Made by a program: the position numbers and the translations under genes. A DNA stretch of 7,524 nucleotides from an uncultured Oscillibacter sp. (GTDB lineage Bacteria > Bacillota > Clostridia > Oscillospirales > Oscillospiraceae): the NCBI GenBank assembly GCA_946183175.1, contig CAMHBH010000106.1:1-7524 (forward strand), in the 5' to 3' direction. Position 1 is the first letter of the stretch. Each line of letters opens with the position of its first letter. This document shows, in pieces, positions 1 through 6,232 of this stretch. The notes beneath the pieces are model-generated. The model saw only the letters and a program-made list of their open reading frames with translations. It had not been told where the DNA came from and ran no database searches.

Positions 1-1179
1 GACGCCGCGTTATATGCCATTGAGCAGGAATGCCTTTCCAGCGGCGTACAGCCATGGATTACCGTCGTACCCGAGAGCAAGGCGGCCCATCTGCTGTCGC
101 GCTACCCCTACGCGCGGGTGAGCAATATCCGCACATGGCAGGACTACCTCTACGACCCGCGCGACTTGCGCCTGTTCAGCGGGCGGCGCTACTCCGGACA
201 GCGCAACCATATGAAGAAATTCCGCGCGGCCTGTCCGGACGCCGTATTCCGTCCGCTGAGCCGCGCCGACTTCCCGGCAATCGAGCAGTTCTGGCGCGAC
301 TTCGAGGCCGAGTTCCCCAAAGGCGACAACGAGAAGGCCGTCAAAGAGCTGTCCTACGCGAAAAAGATGTTGAAACTTGTCGGCAAGCCGTGGTTTGTCT
401 CCGGGGGCTTCTTCGACGGCGCGAAACTTATCGCGCTGGCGCTGGCCGAGAAATGCGGCGGTACGCTGATTGTCCATATTGAGAAGGCGCTGTACTCCTA
501 CACGGGCGTCTACCCGGCGTTCGTACAGGCCTTCGCGAACGCGTTCGGCGAGGACTGCCGCCTCATCAACCGCGAGGACGACGCCGCCGACCGTGGCCTC
601 CGCACGTCCAAACTGCAATACTCCCCCGTCAAGCTGGCCCCGAAATACTGCTTTGAGCCGCAGAACGAACTCCTGCGCCATGTCGACGCAATCCCGGAAC
701 TCAAAACCGCGCGCCTGACGCTCTCCGAAATCACCGAGGACGATATTCCCGCCTACAACGACCTCGTACTCGACGAGAACCGGAACCGCTGGTGGGGCTA
801 CGACGACGTGGCCGGGCTGAAAGACCCGATAACGCCGCGCAGTTTCTACGACGTGGCGCGGCGCGACTTCGAGCGGCGTCTGGCCGCGAATTTCGCGGTG
901 CGTCTGGACGGGCAGTTCATCGGGGAGGCGGTGCTGTACAACTTCGACTGCCGGGGGAGCGCCGAATTGGGCTGCCGCGTCAGCGCCGACTACGCCGGGC
1001 ACGGCTACGGTACGGAGGCCTTCGCCGCCGTGGCGGAGTGGGGACTGTACAAAGTCCACCTCAGCCGCGTCGTGGCAAAATGCTTCAAGGAGAACACCGC
1101 CTCTTACAAGATGCTGTCGTCCTGTATGCGCCGCGTGGCCGAGGACGAGACGTTCTTCTACTTTGAAAAACTGGTCTGA
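1..1179 (+). CDS. DUF2156 (phosphatidylglycerol lysyltransferase-like) + GNAT acetyltransferase fusion, 5' partial
   Basis: The frame is open from base 1 and gives 392 residues, so the N-terminus lies outside the window. A GTG at 118 is only an internal valine. Residues 1 to about 220 resemble DUF2156, the C-terminal catalytic fold of MprF-type aminoacyl-phosphatidylglycerol synthases. The support is GRRYSGQRNHMKKF (61-74) and the block from INRED (189) to LAPKY (212-216). Residues about 236-392 form a RimJ/RimL-like GNAT domain, opening TARLTLSEITEDD and with the acetyl-CoA loop AGHGYGT at 332-338, followed by the usual N-S helix region (NTASYKML, 365-372). No membrane segment is visible, unlike MprF, so a soluble enzyme is likely. 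The substrates of both domains are unknown. Such two-domain proteins usually run to about 450-480 residues, so perhaps 70-90 are missing. Seventeen bases separate its stop from the thioesterase ATG, implying co-transcription. Domain assignment is by motif memory; the fold calls are fairly secure, the chemistry is not. Confidence 0.85.
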   Translation, partial: DAALYAIEQECLSSGVQPWITVVPESKAAHLLSRYPYARVSNIRTWQDYLYDPRDLRLFSGRRYSGQRNHMKKFRAACPDAVFRPLSRADFPAIEQFWRDFEAEFPKGDNEKAVKELSYAKKMLKLVGKPWFVSGGFFDGAKLIALALAEKCGGTLIVHIEKALYSYTGVYPAFVQAFANAFGEDCRLINREDDAADRGLRTSKLQYSPVKLAPKYCFEPQNELLRHVDAIPELKTARLTLSEITEDDIPAYNDLVLDENRNRWWGYDDVAGLKDPITPRSFYDVARRDFERRLAANFAVRLDGQFIGEAVLYNFDCRGSAELGCRVSADYAGHGYGTEAFAAVAEWGLYKVHLSRVVAKCFKENTASYKMLSSCMRRVAEDETFFYFEKLV

Positions 1180-1197
1180 CTGTCAGGAGGGAAGCGC

Positions 1198-1611
1198 ATG
1201 GACTTCGAGAAACTGATTGCCTACCGCAACCACTACAGCCGTTTCAGCACGCGTATCGGAATCGTACTGGAGGAGTTGCGCACGGGCTACGCGCGGGCGC
1301 GCAAGACGGTGGAAGTCGACGACACGAACCCGCTCGGGTACGCGCAGGGCGGCGTTTACTTTACCCTCGCCGACAGTGCCTGTGGTTCGGCGGCCTGTAC
1401 CTACGGCTACAAGACCGTCACGCTGGACGCGTCCTATCACTACTACCAGGCGGCGCGCCCGGGCGATTTGCTGACCGCCGTCGCGACGGAACTGCACCAC
1501 GGGAAGACGACCGCCGTCTTTGAGGTACGGATTACCGACCAGCGCGACGCGCTCCTCGGAAGCGGTACTTTCACGTTCTACCTGCTCCCGGAGGAATTGG
1601 AAATCCACTAA
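1198..1611 (+). CDS. PaaI-family hotdog-fold thioesterase
   Basis: This 137-residue protein has the length and core motif of single-domain PaaI-type acyl-CoA thioesterases. The motif NPLGYAQGGVYFTLADSACG runs from residue 44 to 63 and includes the Asp of LAD (59), the residue at the catalytic Asp position in PaaI. The second half, with VTLDASYHYYQAARPGD (74-90) and the final strand GSGTFTFYL, fits the rest of the fold. Family members hydrolyse acyl- or aryl-CoA thioesters in the cytoplasm as tetramers; the substrate here cannot be read from sequence. One oddity is Gln50 where the commonest motif has His (HGG). The ATG is well supported by AGGAGG at 1185-1190, seven bases upstream. It follows the DUF2156-GNAT gene closely and ends just before a palindromic hairpin, so it is probably the last gene of that transcript. 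Confidence 0.9.
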   Translation: MDFEKLIAYRNHYSRFSTRIGIVLEELRTGYARARKTVEVDDTNPLGYAQGGVYFTLADSACGSAACTYGYKTVTLDASYHYYQAARPGDLLTAVATELHHGKTTAVFEVRITDQRDALLGSGTFTFYLLPEELEIH

Positions 1612-1617
1612 TGACAA

Positions 1618-1639
1618 GGGCCGTCCCATGGGACGGCCC
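1618..1639. terminator. perfect palindrome, probable bidirectional terminator between convergent genes
   Basis: Bases 1618-1639 form a perfect 22-bp palindrome that folds into a nine-base-pair stem, GGGCCGTCC with GGACGGCCC, around a CATG loop. It starts seven bases after the thioesterase stop and lies ten bases beyond the ftsH stop on the other strand, the classic place for a shared terminator. Neither side has a clean T-run. The - strand continues TTGTCATT, which is modestly T-rich, while the + strand continues GAAATACGG with pyrimidine-rich TTACTTCTTCTT later. Intrinsic termination is thus likely but may be leaky, more so on the + strand. Confidence 0.6.
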
Positions 1640-1649
1640 CGAAATACGG

Positions 1650-4118
1650 TTACTTCTTCTTACCTGTCGCGGACTGCGCGGCGGGTTTCTTTTTGGGGGT
1701 ATCCGGACTTTCGGCGTTGTCCGGTTTCGTATCGCGTGGGAGACTGCTTTCGGCTTCGCGGGAGGCGTTGCTTTCGACGTTATCCGGTTTTGCGTCGCGG
1801 GAGATGTTGCTTTCGGCTTCGTCGGGTTTCGCGTCTCGAGAGGCCTTGCTTCCGGCGTTCTCCGGCTTCGTGTCGCGGGAAACGTTGCCTTTCGCGTCGC
1901 GGTCGGTTTTATCCGGTTTCGCGTTGCGTTCGGCTTGCGCGCGGGAGGCGGATTTCCCGGCCTTGGGCGCTTGCGGGTTGTCGTCGGGATTGTTGCGGGG
2001 CGCGGCCTTGCGCCTGTCGGTGGCCTTGCCCGCCTGCGTATTACGGGACGCGGATTTATTGCGGGGGGCGTCCTTGTCGAGATTCACGGTCTTGTCCGGC
2101 TCGCTGTCCGCGATATGCTTCACGACCCGTTCGGTCTTCCCGGAACGCTTCCCGTTGCGGTTCAGAATCCGGGACAGCACCGGCGTTACATGTCCGTCCT
2201 TCTTCGAGGCGTTGTCGGAGGCCGGAGACGTTTCGACAGCCTTCGATTTTGCGGGGGCCGACTTCGAGGCCGGAACCCGGGGGTGTTCGATTCCGTTCAT
2301 GACATCTACGAACGCTTCGCGCTCCATCGTCTCGTGTTCGAGCAGGTACCGGGCCACGGAATCCAACTGCTTGCGGTGCTCTTTCAAAATCTCCTCACAG
2401 CGGCTGTAGGCGTTGGACAGTACGGCCTTGATTTCCTGGTCAATCTCCGCCGCGACGGATTCCGAGTAGACGCGGCCCTGTGCCATCGTGCGCCCGATAA
2501 AGATTTCGTCGTGTCCGGTGTCGAACGCGACCGCGCCGATACGGTCGCTCATGCCGTAGGACGCCACCATCTTCCGGGCGATATCGGTCGCGCGCTGTAG
2601 GTCGTTGCTCGCCCCGGTGGAGATGTCGCCGATACAGAGCTGTTCGGCGACGCGCCCGCCCAGAAGCGACACGATTTTGTCCTCCATGTAGCGCCGGGAC
2701 AGGAACGAGCGGTCTTCTTCGGGCAGGGAAATCGTCAGGCCCCCGGCGGTGCCGCGCGGGACAATCGAAATCTGGCTGACGGGGTCCTGTCCGGGCAGGT
2801 TGTACATGACCACGGCGTGCCCGGCCTCGTGCCACGCGGTCAACTCCCGTTCGTGTTGCGGAATCACGCGGCTGCGCTTCTCGGGCCCCGCGATAACTTT
2901 GATTTCGGCGTCCTTCAAGTCGTCCATCGTGATGAACGGACGGTTTTTCCGCGCGGCGAGTAAGGCACCCTCATTGACGAGGTTTTCCAAATCCGCGCCC
3001 GTGAATCCGGAAGTACCCTGCGCGAGTTTGCGCAAGTCCACATCCTCCGCAAGCGGTTTGCCCTTGGAATGTACTTGTAAAATCTCCTCCCGGCCCCGGA
3101 TGTCGGGCAGTCCGACGTAAATCTGACGGTCAAAGCGTCCGGGGCGGAGCAGGGCGGGGTCGAGTACGTCGGCGCGGTTCGTCGCCGCCAACACAACGAC
3201 GCCTTCATTGGAAGAAAAGCCGTCCATTTCCACAAGGAGCTGATTCAAGGTTTGTTCGCGTTCGTCGTGGCCGCCGCCGAGGCCCGCGCCGCGCTGTCGG
3301 CCTACGGCGTCGATTTCGTCGATGAACACGATAGCCGGAGAGGAACGCTTCGCCTGTTCAAAGAGGTCGCGTACACGGCTGGCACCCACGCCTACGTACA
3401 ACTCCACGAAATCGGAACCCGAAATCGACAGGAACCCGACTTGCGCCTCCCCGGCGACGGCTTTGGCAAGTAATGTTTTCCCGGTACCCGGAGGCCCGAC
3501 CAGCAGGACGCCTTTCGGAATACGCGCGCCGAGTTCGACGTACTTTTCCGGGTCTTTGAGGAAGTCGACGATTTCGGAAAGTTCCTCTTTCTCCTCGTCG
3601 GCCCCGGCTACGTCCGCGAATGTGATGTGCTTATCGTTTTCGGTAAGTGTACGCGTGCGGGCCATGCCGAACCGCGCCATTCTGTCGACGCCGCCGCCCA
3701 TCATCTGCCCGCGGCCCGTCATGACGTACCACATGACGCCTATCATCAGCGCGGCGAGTATCCACGGCAGGAGCGTTTGAATCCAGTCCGTGGAGTGGTC
3801 CTGATGGTAGTTGTAGCTCTGGATAATGCCCCGGGTGTACTGGTCCTCGACGAGCGGGTTGAGGTCGTTGTAGAAGAGCTGGAAGTCGTAGAGGTCGTAA
3901 TGCACAACTTTACTACCGTTGAACTCTTCGCGCAGGTTGAGCGTCAGGGTATTGTCCTCCACGGTGAAGGACACCACTTTCTCCTGCATGAAAAGCTGTC
4001 GGACGCGGGAATACTCCACTTCCGGCTGGGCGTTGTTCAACTGCCAGACCCAGCTCAACAGCAGGGCGGCGAGCAGGGCCACCAACAGCACGCCGAAATT
4101 ACTGCCTCGTCGTGTCAA
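1650..4118 (-). CDS. ftsH: ATP-dependent zinc metalloprotease FtsH with a long repeat-bearing C-terminal tail
   Basis: FtsH is a membrane-anchored hexameric AAA+ protease that degrades misfolded membrane proteins and some regulators. Visible in order: membrane segment at about 8-27, extracytoplasmic domain 28-111, second membrane segment about 113-133, Walker A GPPGTGKT (208-215), Walker B IVFIDEID (263-270), second region of homology with arginines in RPGRFDR (325-331), zinc site HEAGH (430-434), and the third ligand Asp506 in STGASNDLQ. The pore motif is YVG (241-243) instead of the usual FVG. The conserved part ends near residue 611. The last roughly 210 residues are a charged, disordered-looking tail with 13-residue repeats, making 822 residues against about 600-680 usually. 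The start is TTG, since no in-frame ATG precedes residue 44 and the first membrane segment is needed; GGGGGG lies six bases upstream. The gene follows hpt by 27 bases. Confidence 0.97.
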   Translation of the reverse strand: MTRRGSNFGVLLVALLAALLLSWVWQLNNAQPEVEYSRVRQLFMQEKVVSFTVEDNTLTLNLREEFNGSKVVHYDLYDFQLFYNDLNPLVEDQYTRGIIQSYNYHQDHSTDWIQTLLPWILAALMIGVMWYVMTGRGQMMGGGVDRMARFGMARTRTLTENDKHITFADVAGADEEKEELSEIVDFLKDPEKYVELGARIPKGVLLVGPPGTGKTLLAKAVAGEAQVGFLSISGSDFVELYVGVGASRVRDLFEQAKRSSPAIVFIDEIDAVGRQRGAGLGGGHDEREQTLNQLLVEMDGFSSNEGVVVLAATNRADVLDPALLRPGRFDRQIYVGLPDIRGREEILQVHSKGKPLAEDVDLRKLAQGTSGFTGADLENLVNEGALLAARKNRPFITMDDLKDAEIKVIAGPEKRSRVIPQHERELTAWHEAGHAVVMYNLPGQDPVSQISIVPRGTAGGLTISLPEEDRSFLSRRYMEDKIVSLLGGRVAEQLCIGDISTGASNDLQRATDIARKMVASYGMSDRIGAVAFDTGHDEIFIGRTMAQGRVYSESVAAEIDQEIKAVLSNAYSRCEEILKEHRKQLDSVARYLLEHETMEREAFVDVMNGIEHPRVPASKSAPAKSKAVETSPASDNASKKDGHVTPVLSRILNRNGKRSGKTERVVKHIADSEPDKTVNLDKDAPRNKSASRNTQAGKATDRRKAAPRNNPDDNPQAPKAGKSASRAQAERNAKPDKTDRDAKGNVSRDTKPENAGSKASRDAKPDEAESNISRDAKPDNVESNASREAESSLPRDTKPDNAESPDTPKKKPAAQSATGKKK
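1698..1901 (-). repeat. 39-bp / 13-residue tandem repeats in the ftsH tail
   Basis: Residues 740-807 of FtsH are built from a 13-residue unit of the form RDAKPDNAESNAS. Full copies occupy residues 748-760, 761-773, 774-786 and 795-807, with shortened eight-residue copies at 740-747 and 787-794. At the DNA level the period is 39 bases; the copies at 1800-1838 and 1761-1799 match at about 30 of 39 positions by my alignment. Every change in length is a multiple of three, so the frame is kept. The encoded segment mixes Arg/Lys with Asp/Glu, is poor in hydrophobic residues, and is probably unstructured. Confidence 0.85.
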
Positions 4119-4124
4119 AAAAAA

Positions 4125-4130
4125 CCCCCC
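4125..4130 (-). promoter_or_regulatory. ribosome binding site that fixes the TTG start of ftsH
   Basis: On the - strand AAAGGGGGG is followed by a run of eight T and then GACA. The TTG at 4118-4116 uses the last two T of the run and lies six bases after the G-run, normal spacing for a Shine-Dalgarno site. The nearest ATG, at 4138-4136, is in another frame and has no purine-rich site before it. Because a homopolymer forms the whole spacer, its length directly sets the spacing. Confidence 0.6.
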
Positions 4131-4145
4131 TTTATCATGGAACTG

Positions 4146-4709
4146 TCAGGTTTTGTCCGGTTTCCCGTAGACCTCCGGTTTCAGGACGCCGATACACGGA
4201 AGATTGCGGTAGAGCTGGGCGTAGTCGAGGCCGTAGCCGACGACGAACTCGTCCGGGACGGTGAAGCCGACGTAATCGGCGGTGACGGCCTTCTGCCGCC
4301 CGGAAGGTTTGTCCAGCAGGGTGACGATGGTAATCGACGCAGCCCCCTTTGCGGTGAGGTAGTCGCGCAGGAAGGCGAGCGTATTGCCGGAGTCGAGGAT
4401 GTCTTCGACGACGACCAAATCGCGGCCCCGGACATCCTGCTGTAAGTCGTGGTTGATTCGCACGCGCCCGGAGGAACTCGTCGCGTTGCCGTAGGAGCTG
4501 ACCGCCATCATTTCGAGGTCGCAGAGGAGCGGGCAGGCGCGGATTAAGTCGGCGAGGAAAATCAGGGAGCCTTTGAGGATACCGACGAACAAGGGGCGCT
4601 GTCCGGCGAACCGTGCGGCGAGCGCCGCGCCGAGTTCCTCTACTCGCGCTTTGATTTCGTCCTCTGTATATAGTACCCTTAAAATGTCATTTGTCAACTC
4701 ATTTTTCAT
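4146..4709 (-). CDS. hpt: hypoxanthine(-guanine) phosphoribosyltransferase
   Basis: This 187-residue enzyme joins hypoxanthine or guanine to PRPP to form IMP or GMP in cytoplasmic purine salvage. The signature PRPP-binding stretch VVVEDILDSGNTL spans residues 99-111, with the acidic pair Glu102-Asp103 and Asp106. Other family marks are GILKGS (43-48), the flexible loop SSYGNAT (71-77), the purine-contacting lysine region LLDKPSGR (131-138), and DEFVVGYGLDYAQLYRNLP (153-171). Length matches the family (about 180). The ATG at 4709 is supported by GGGAGGG at 4724-4718, eight bases upstream. The same frame stays open far upstream through tilS, but nothing there is Hpt-like. It lies between tilS and ftsH, the conserved Firmicutes order. 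Its first 15 codons are AT-rich compared with the rest and contain a promoter-like element. Confidence 0.97.
   Translation of the reverse strand: MKNELTNDILRVLYTEDEIKARVEELGAALAARFAGQRPLFVGILKGSLIFLADLIRACPLLCDLEMMAVSSYGNATSSSGRVRINHDLQQDVRGRDLVVVEDILDSGNTLAFLRDYLTAKGAASITIVTLLDKPSGRQKAVTADYVGFTVPDEFVVGYGLDYAQLYRNLPCIGVLKPEVYGKPDKT
4670..4697 (-). promoter_or_regulatory. candidate internal sigma-A-type promoter at the start of hpt
   Basis: A perfect -35 hexamer TTGACA lies at 4697-4692. Sixteen bases on is TACTAT (4675-4670), four of six matches to TATAAT; overlapping TATATA (4672-4667) would give a 19-base spacer. The stretch is an AT-rich island in a GC-rich window. Transcription from it would begin inside hpt, so it could add ftsH mRNA but not full-length Hpt. 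AT-rich first codons are common for translation reasons, so coincidence is quite possible. Confidence 0.3.
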
Positions 4710-4762
4710 AAAAATCGCCCTCCCGTTGTGAAATTTTCTGTCATTTCCCACAAACTGGTATT

Positions 4763-6064
4763 TCAGGGGGTTCCGCGTCGCCGGACGCGGAGAAAGAGGC
4801 GTTCGGGGCCGTCGGGGACAAAGGCCGCGTCGGGGCCGATACGCCATACGGCGGCGAGGCGTCCGCCCACGTAGAAGGCGGGCAGGGTATCGCGTTCGCG
4901 CAGGGAGATTCGGCGGTCGACACAGAGGCGCTTCAGGGTACGACTGCCCGGAGTGCCCGGTACCGTGAGGCGTTCCCCGGCGGGGCAGGGCCGCACGGAC
5001 ACCTTTTCGCGTGTCGCGCGGATTGAGATTCCGTCGCCGTCGTCGCTGTCGCCGGGGAGTACGGTCAACTCGTAGGGGCCCCAGCGGAGCGGCGTACCGG
5101 GTATCAGGACACGTTCGCCGAGCGCCGTCCGGCGCGTCTCCAACAACAGCCACCCGTCGCGTACCGACGCCGTCACGCCGTGCGGCAGGTCGACACGTTC
5201 CCCGGCGTCCAGCAGGCCCAGCGCCGCCCGTACATGTACGGCCCCGACATCCTTCCGCCCCGCGCCGATACGCTCCAACAAGTCCAGCAGAATCAGCGGG
5301 CGTAATTCGGGCGGCGTCGCGGACAGGTCGCGTACCGGAATCGCGGCGAAGCCTGTACGGACTTCCGCGCGCGCCATATGCCGCCGTGCCTCCGCCTCCG
5401 CCGACGCGTGGAGTAGGGCGGCGCGTCCGCCCGTCGCGCATAAGTGCTCCTCCGCTTTCGGGTTCAGGCGCTTCAACAGCGGCATGACTTCCAGCCGCAA
5501 CAGGTTTCTCGACGCGGCGTCGGGGTCGGCGTTGCTCTCGTCCTCGATGTGCGGGATACCGTGCGCGGCGGCGTAGGCCTCTATTTCCGCCCTCGGCACG
5601 TCCAGCAGGGGCCGGACGATTCCGCCCTGTTCGTGCGACATCCCCGACAGCCCGCGGAGGCCTGTCCCGCGAATCAGATTCCATAGAATCGTCTCGGCGT
5701 TGTCCCCGGCGTGGTGGGCCACGTAGATTCTCCGCGACACGGCCTCCCGCCGCAGGAAGCCGTAGCGCAATTTCCGCGCCGCCTCTTCCGTCGACAGTCC
5801 CTCGCGGGCCGCGTACCCGGACACGTCCCCGCCCCCGGCTACAAAGGGAATCCCGTGTTCTGTACACCAGTCGCGGACAAAGGCCTCGTCGCGGGAGGCC
5901 GTCGGGCGCAGGTGGTGGTTGTAGTGCGCGGCGGTGACGCCCCCGCCGTGTGCCGTATGCCACGCCCGCAACAACTCTAACAGTACCATGGAGTCCACGC
6001 CGCCCGACACCCCGCAGAGTACGCTTTCGCCGTCTTTCGGCATCCATTCGGAAATGTCGCGCAT
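4763..6064 (-). CDS. tilS: tRNA(Ile)-lysidine synthetase
   Basis: TilS attaches lysine to cytidine 34 of the CAU-anticodon isoleucine tRNA, switching it from AUG to AUA decoding; it is essential in nearly all bacteria. From the ATG the protein has 433 residues. The PP-loop SGGVDSM sits at 20-26, followed by AHYNHHLR (46-53), HHAGDNAET (117-125), GTGLRGLSGM (133-142) and the SN...RN.LR region (177-190). The C-terminal TilS domain is recognisable from AGERLTVPG through LKRLCVDRRISLRERDTLP. In the HHxxDQ/N-type motif the first Asp often seen is Gly here, while the second Asp is kept. The start is uncertain: an in-frame TTG three codons earlier (6073) overlaps the stop of the small upstream ORF, and the weak GGG at 6079-6077 suits neither well. 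It precedes hpt by 53 bases, and coupling to the upstream ORF is plausible. Confidence 0.95.
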   Translation of the reverse strand: MRDISEWMPKDGESVLCGVSGGVDSMVLLELLRAWHTAHGGGVTAAHYNHHLRPTASRDEAFVRDWCTEHGIPFVAGGGDVSGYAAREGLSTEEAARKLRYGFLRREAVSRRIYVAHHAGDNAETILWNLIRGTGLRGLSGMSHEQGGIVRPLLDVPRAEIEAYAAAHGIPHIEDESNADPDAASRNLLRLEVMPLLKRLNPKAEEHLCATGGRAALLHASAEAEARRHMARAEVRTGFAAIPVRDLSATPPELRPLILLDLLERIGAGRKDVGAVHVRAALGLLDAGERVDLPHGVTASVRDGWLLLETRRTALGERVLIPGTPLRWGPYELTVLPGDSDDGDGISIRATREKVSVRPCPAGERLTVPGTPGSRTLKRLCVDRRISLRERDTLPAFYVGGRLAAVWRIGPDAAFVPDGPERLFLRVRRRGTP

Positions 6065-6069
6065 GACGT

Positions 6070-6216
6070 TCAATCGCCCATTGCACAGGCTAGAATCGTA
6101 TCCAGCAGGACGAACGCAAGCGCGGCAAGGCTAATCAGCGCTACAGCGAAAGCCGCTTTTGCAAGTCCGTACATGACGACAAACGTCATGACATACGGTT
6201 CCAGAAAATCAAGCAT
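6070..6216 (-). CDS. possible 48-residue hydrophobic membrane protein between dnaB and tilS
   Basis: I do not recognise this ORF. It begins with ATG at 6216, 16 bases after the dnaB stop, and ends with TGA at 6072-6070, a few bases before the tilS start. The product opens MLDFLEPYVMTFVVMYGLAK and continues as an almost unbroken Ala/Val/Leu stretch (about 21-38) before LLDTILACAMGD, so at least one transmembrane helix and perhaps a two-helix hairpin is expected. Cysteine 44 is near the end. The site before the ATG (GAAAG, nine bases away) is a poor Shine-Dalgarno match, so expression would lean on coupling to dnaB. Its exact fit between two genes on the same strand and its hydrophobicity favour a real gene; short length and lack of a known family argue for caution. 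Otherwise this is a 160-base spacer. Confidence 0.4.
   Translation of the reverse strand: MLDFLEPYVMTFVVMYGLAKAAFAVALISLAALAFVLLDTILACAMGD
6172..6190. repeat. inverted repeat in the dnaB-tilS gap
   Basis: CATGACG at 6172-6178 and CGTCATG at 6184-6190 are perfect inverted copies around ACAAA. They could fold as a seven-base-pair hairpin or act as a small dyad operator. No T-run follows on either strand, so it is not an intrinsic terminator. It also falls inside the small ORF, where it encodes VMTFVVM, a low-complexity stretch that could produce the symmetry by chance. Confidence 0.3.
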
Positions 6217-6232
6217 AAGAACACACTTTCTT

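Noticed and set aside
10..1059. 349-codon open frame antisense to the DUF2156-GNAT gene
   Set aside because: It mirrors a convincing gene with recognisable domains. Long antisense frames are expected at high GC, and its translation shows no family motif.
1611..2600. 329-codon + strand frame (and two overlapping + strand frames) across the ftsH tail
   Set aside because: They lie antisense to FtsH, are rich in Arg/Gly/Val or Ser/Arg/Cys, and stay open because the GC-rich 39-base repeats keep phase in every frame.
4087..4118. TTGACA at the ftsH start codon as a -35 promoter box
   Set aside because: No -10-like hexamer follows at 15-19 bases; the hexamer is explained by the TTG start followed by an ACA codon.
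4117..4130. GGGGGGTTTTTTTT before ftsH as an intrinsic terminator of hpt
   Set aside because: There is a T-run but no matching C-rich arm upstream to form a stem, and the G-run is well placed as a ribosome binding site.
4710..6086. Upstream extension of the hpt frame into a 646-codon protein
   Set aside because: The extension is an alternate frame of tilS, rich in Arg and Gly with no recognisable domain. The ATG at 4709 has a good ribosome binding site and gives a normal-length Hpt.
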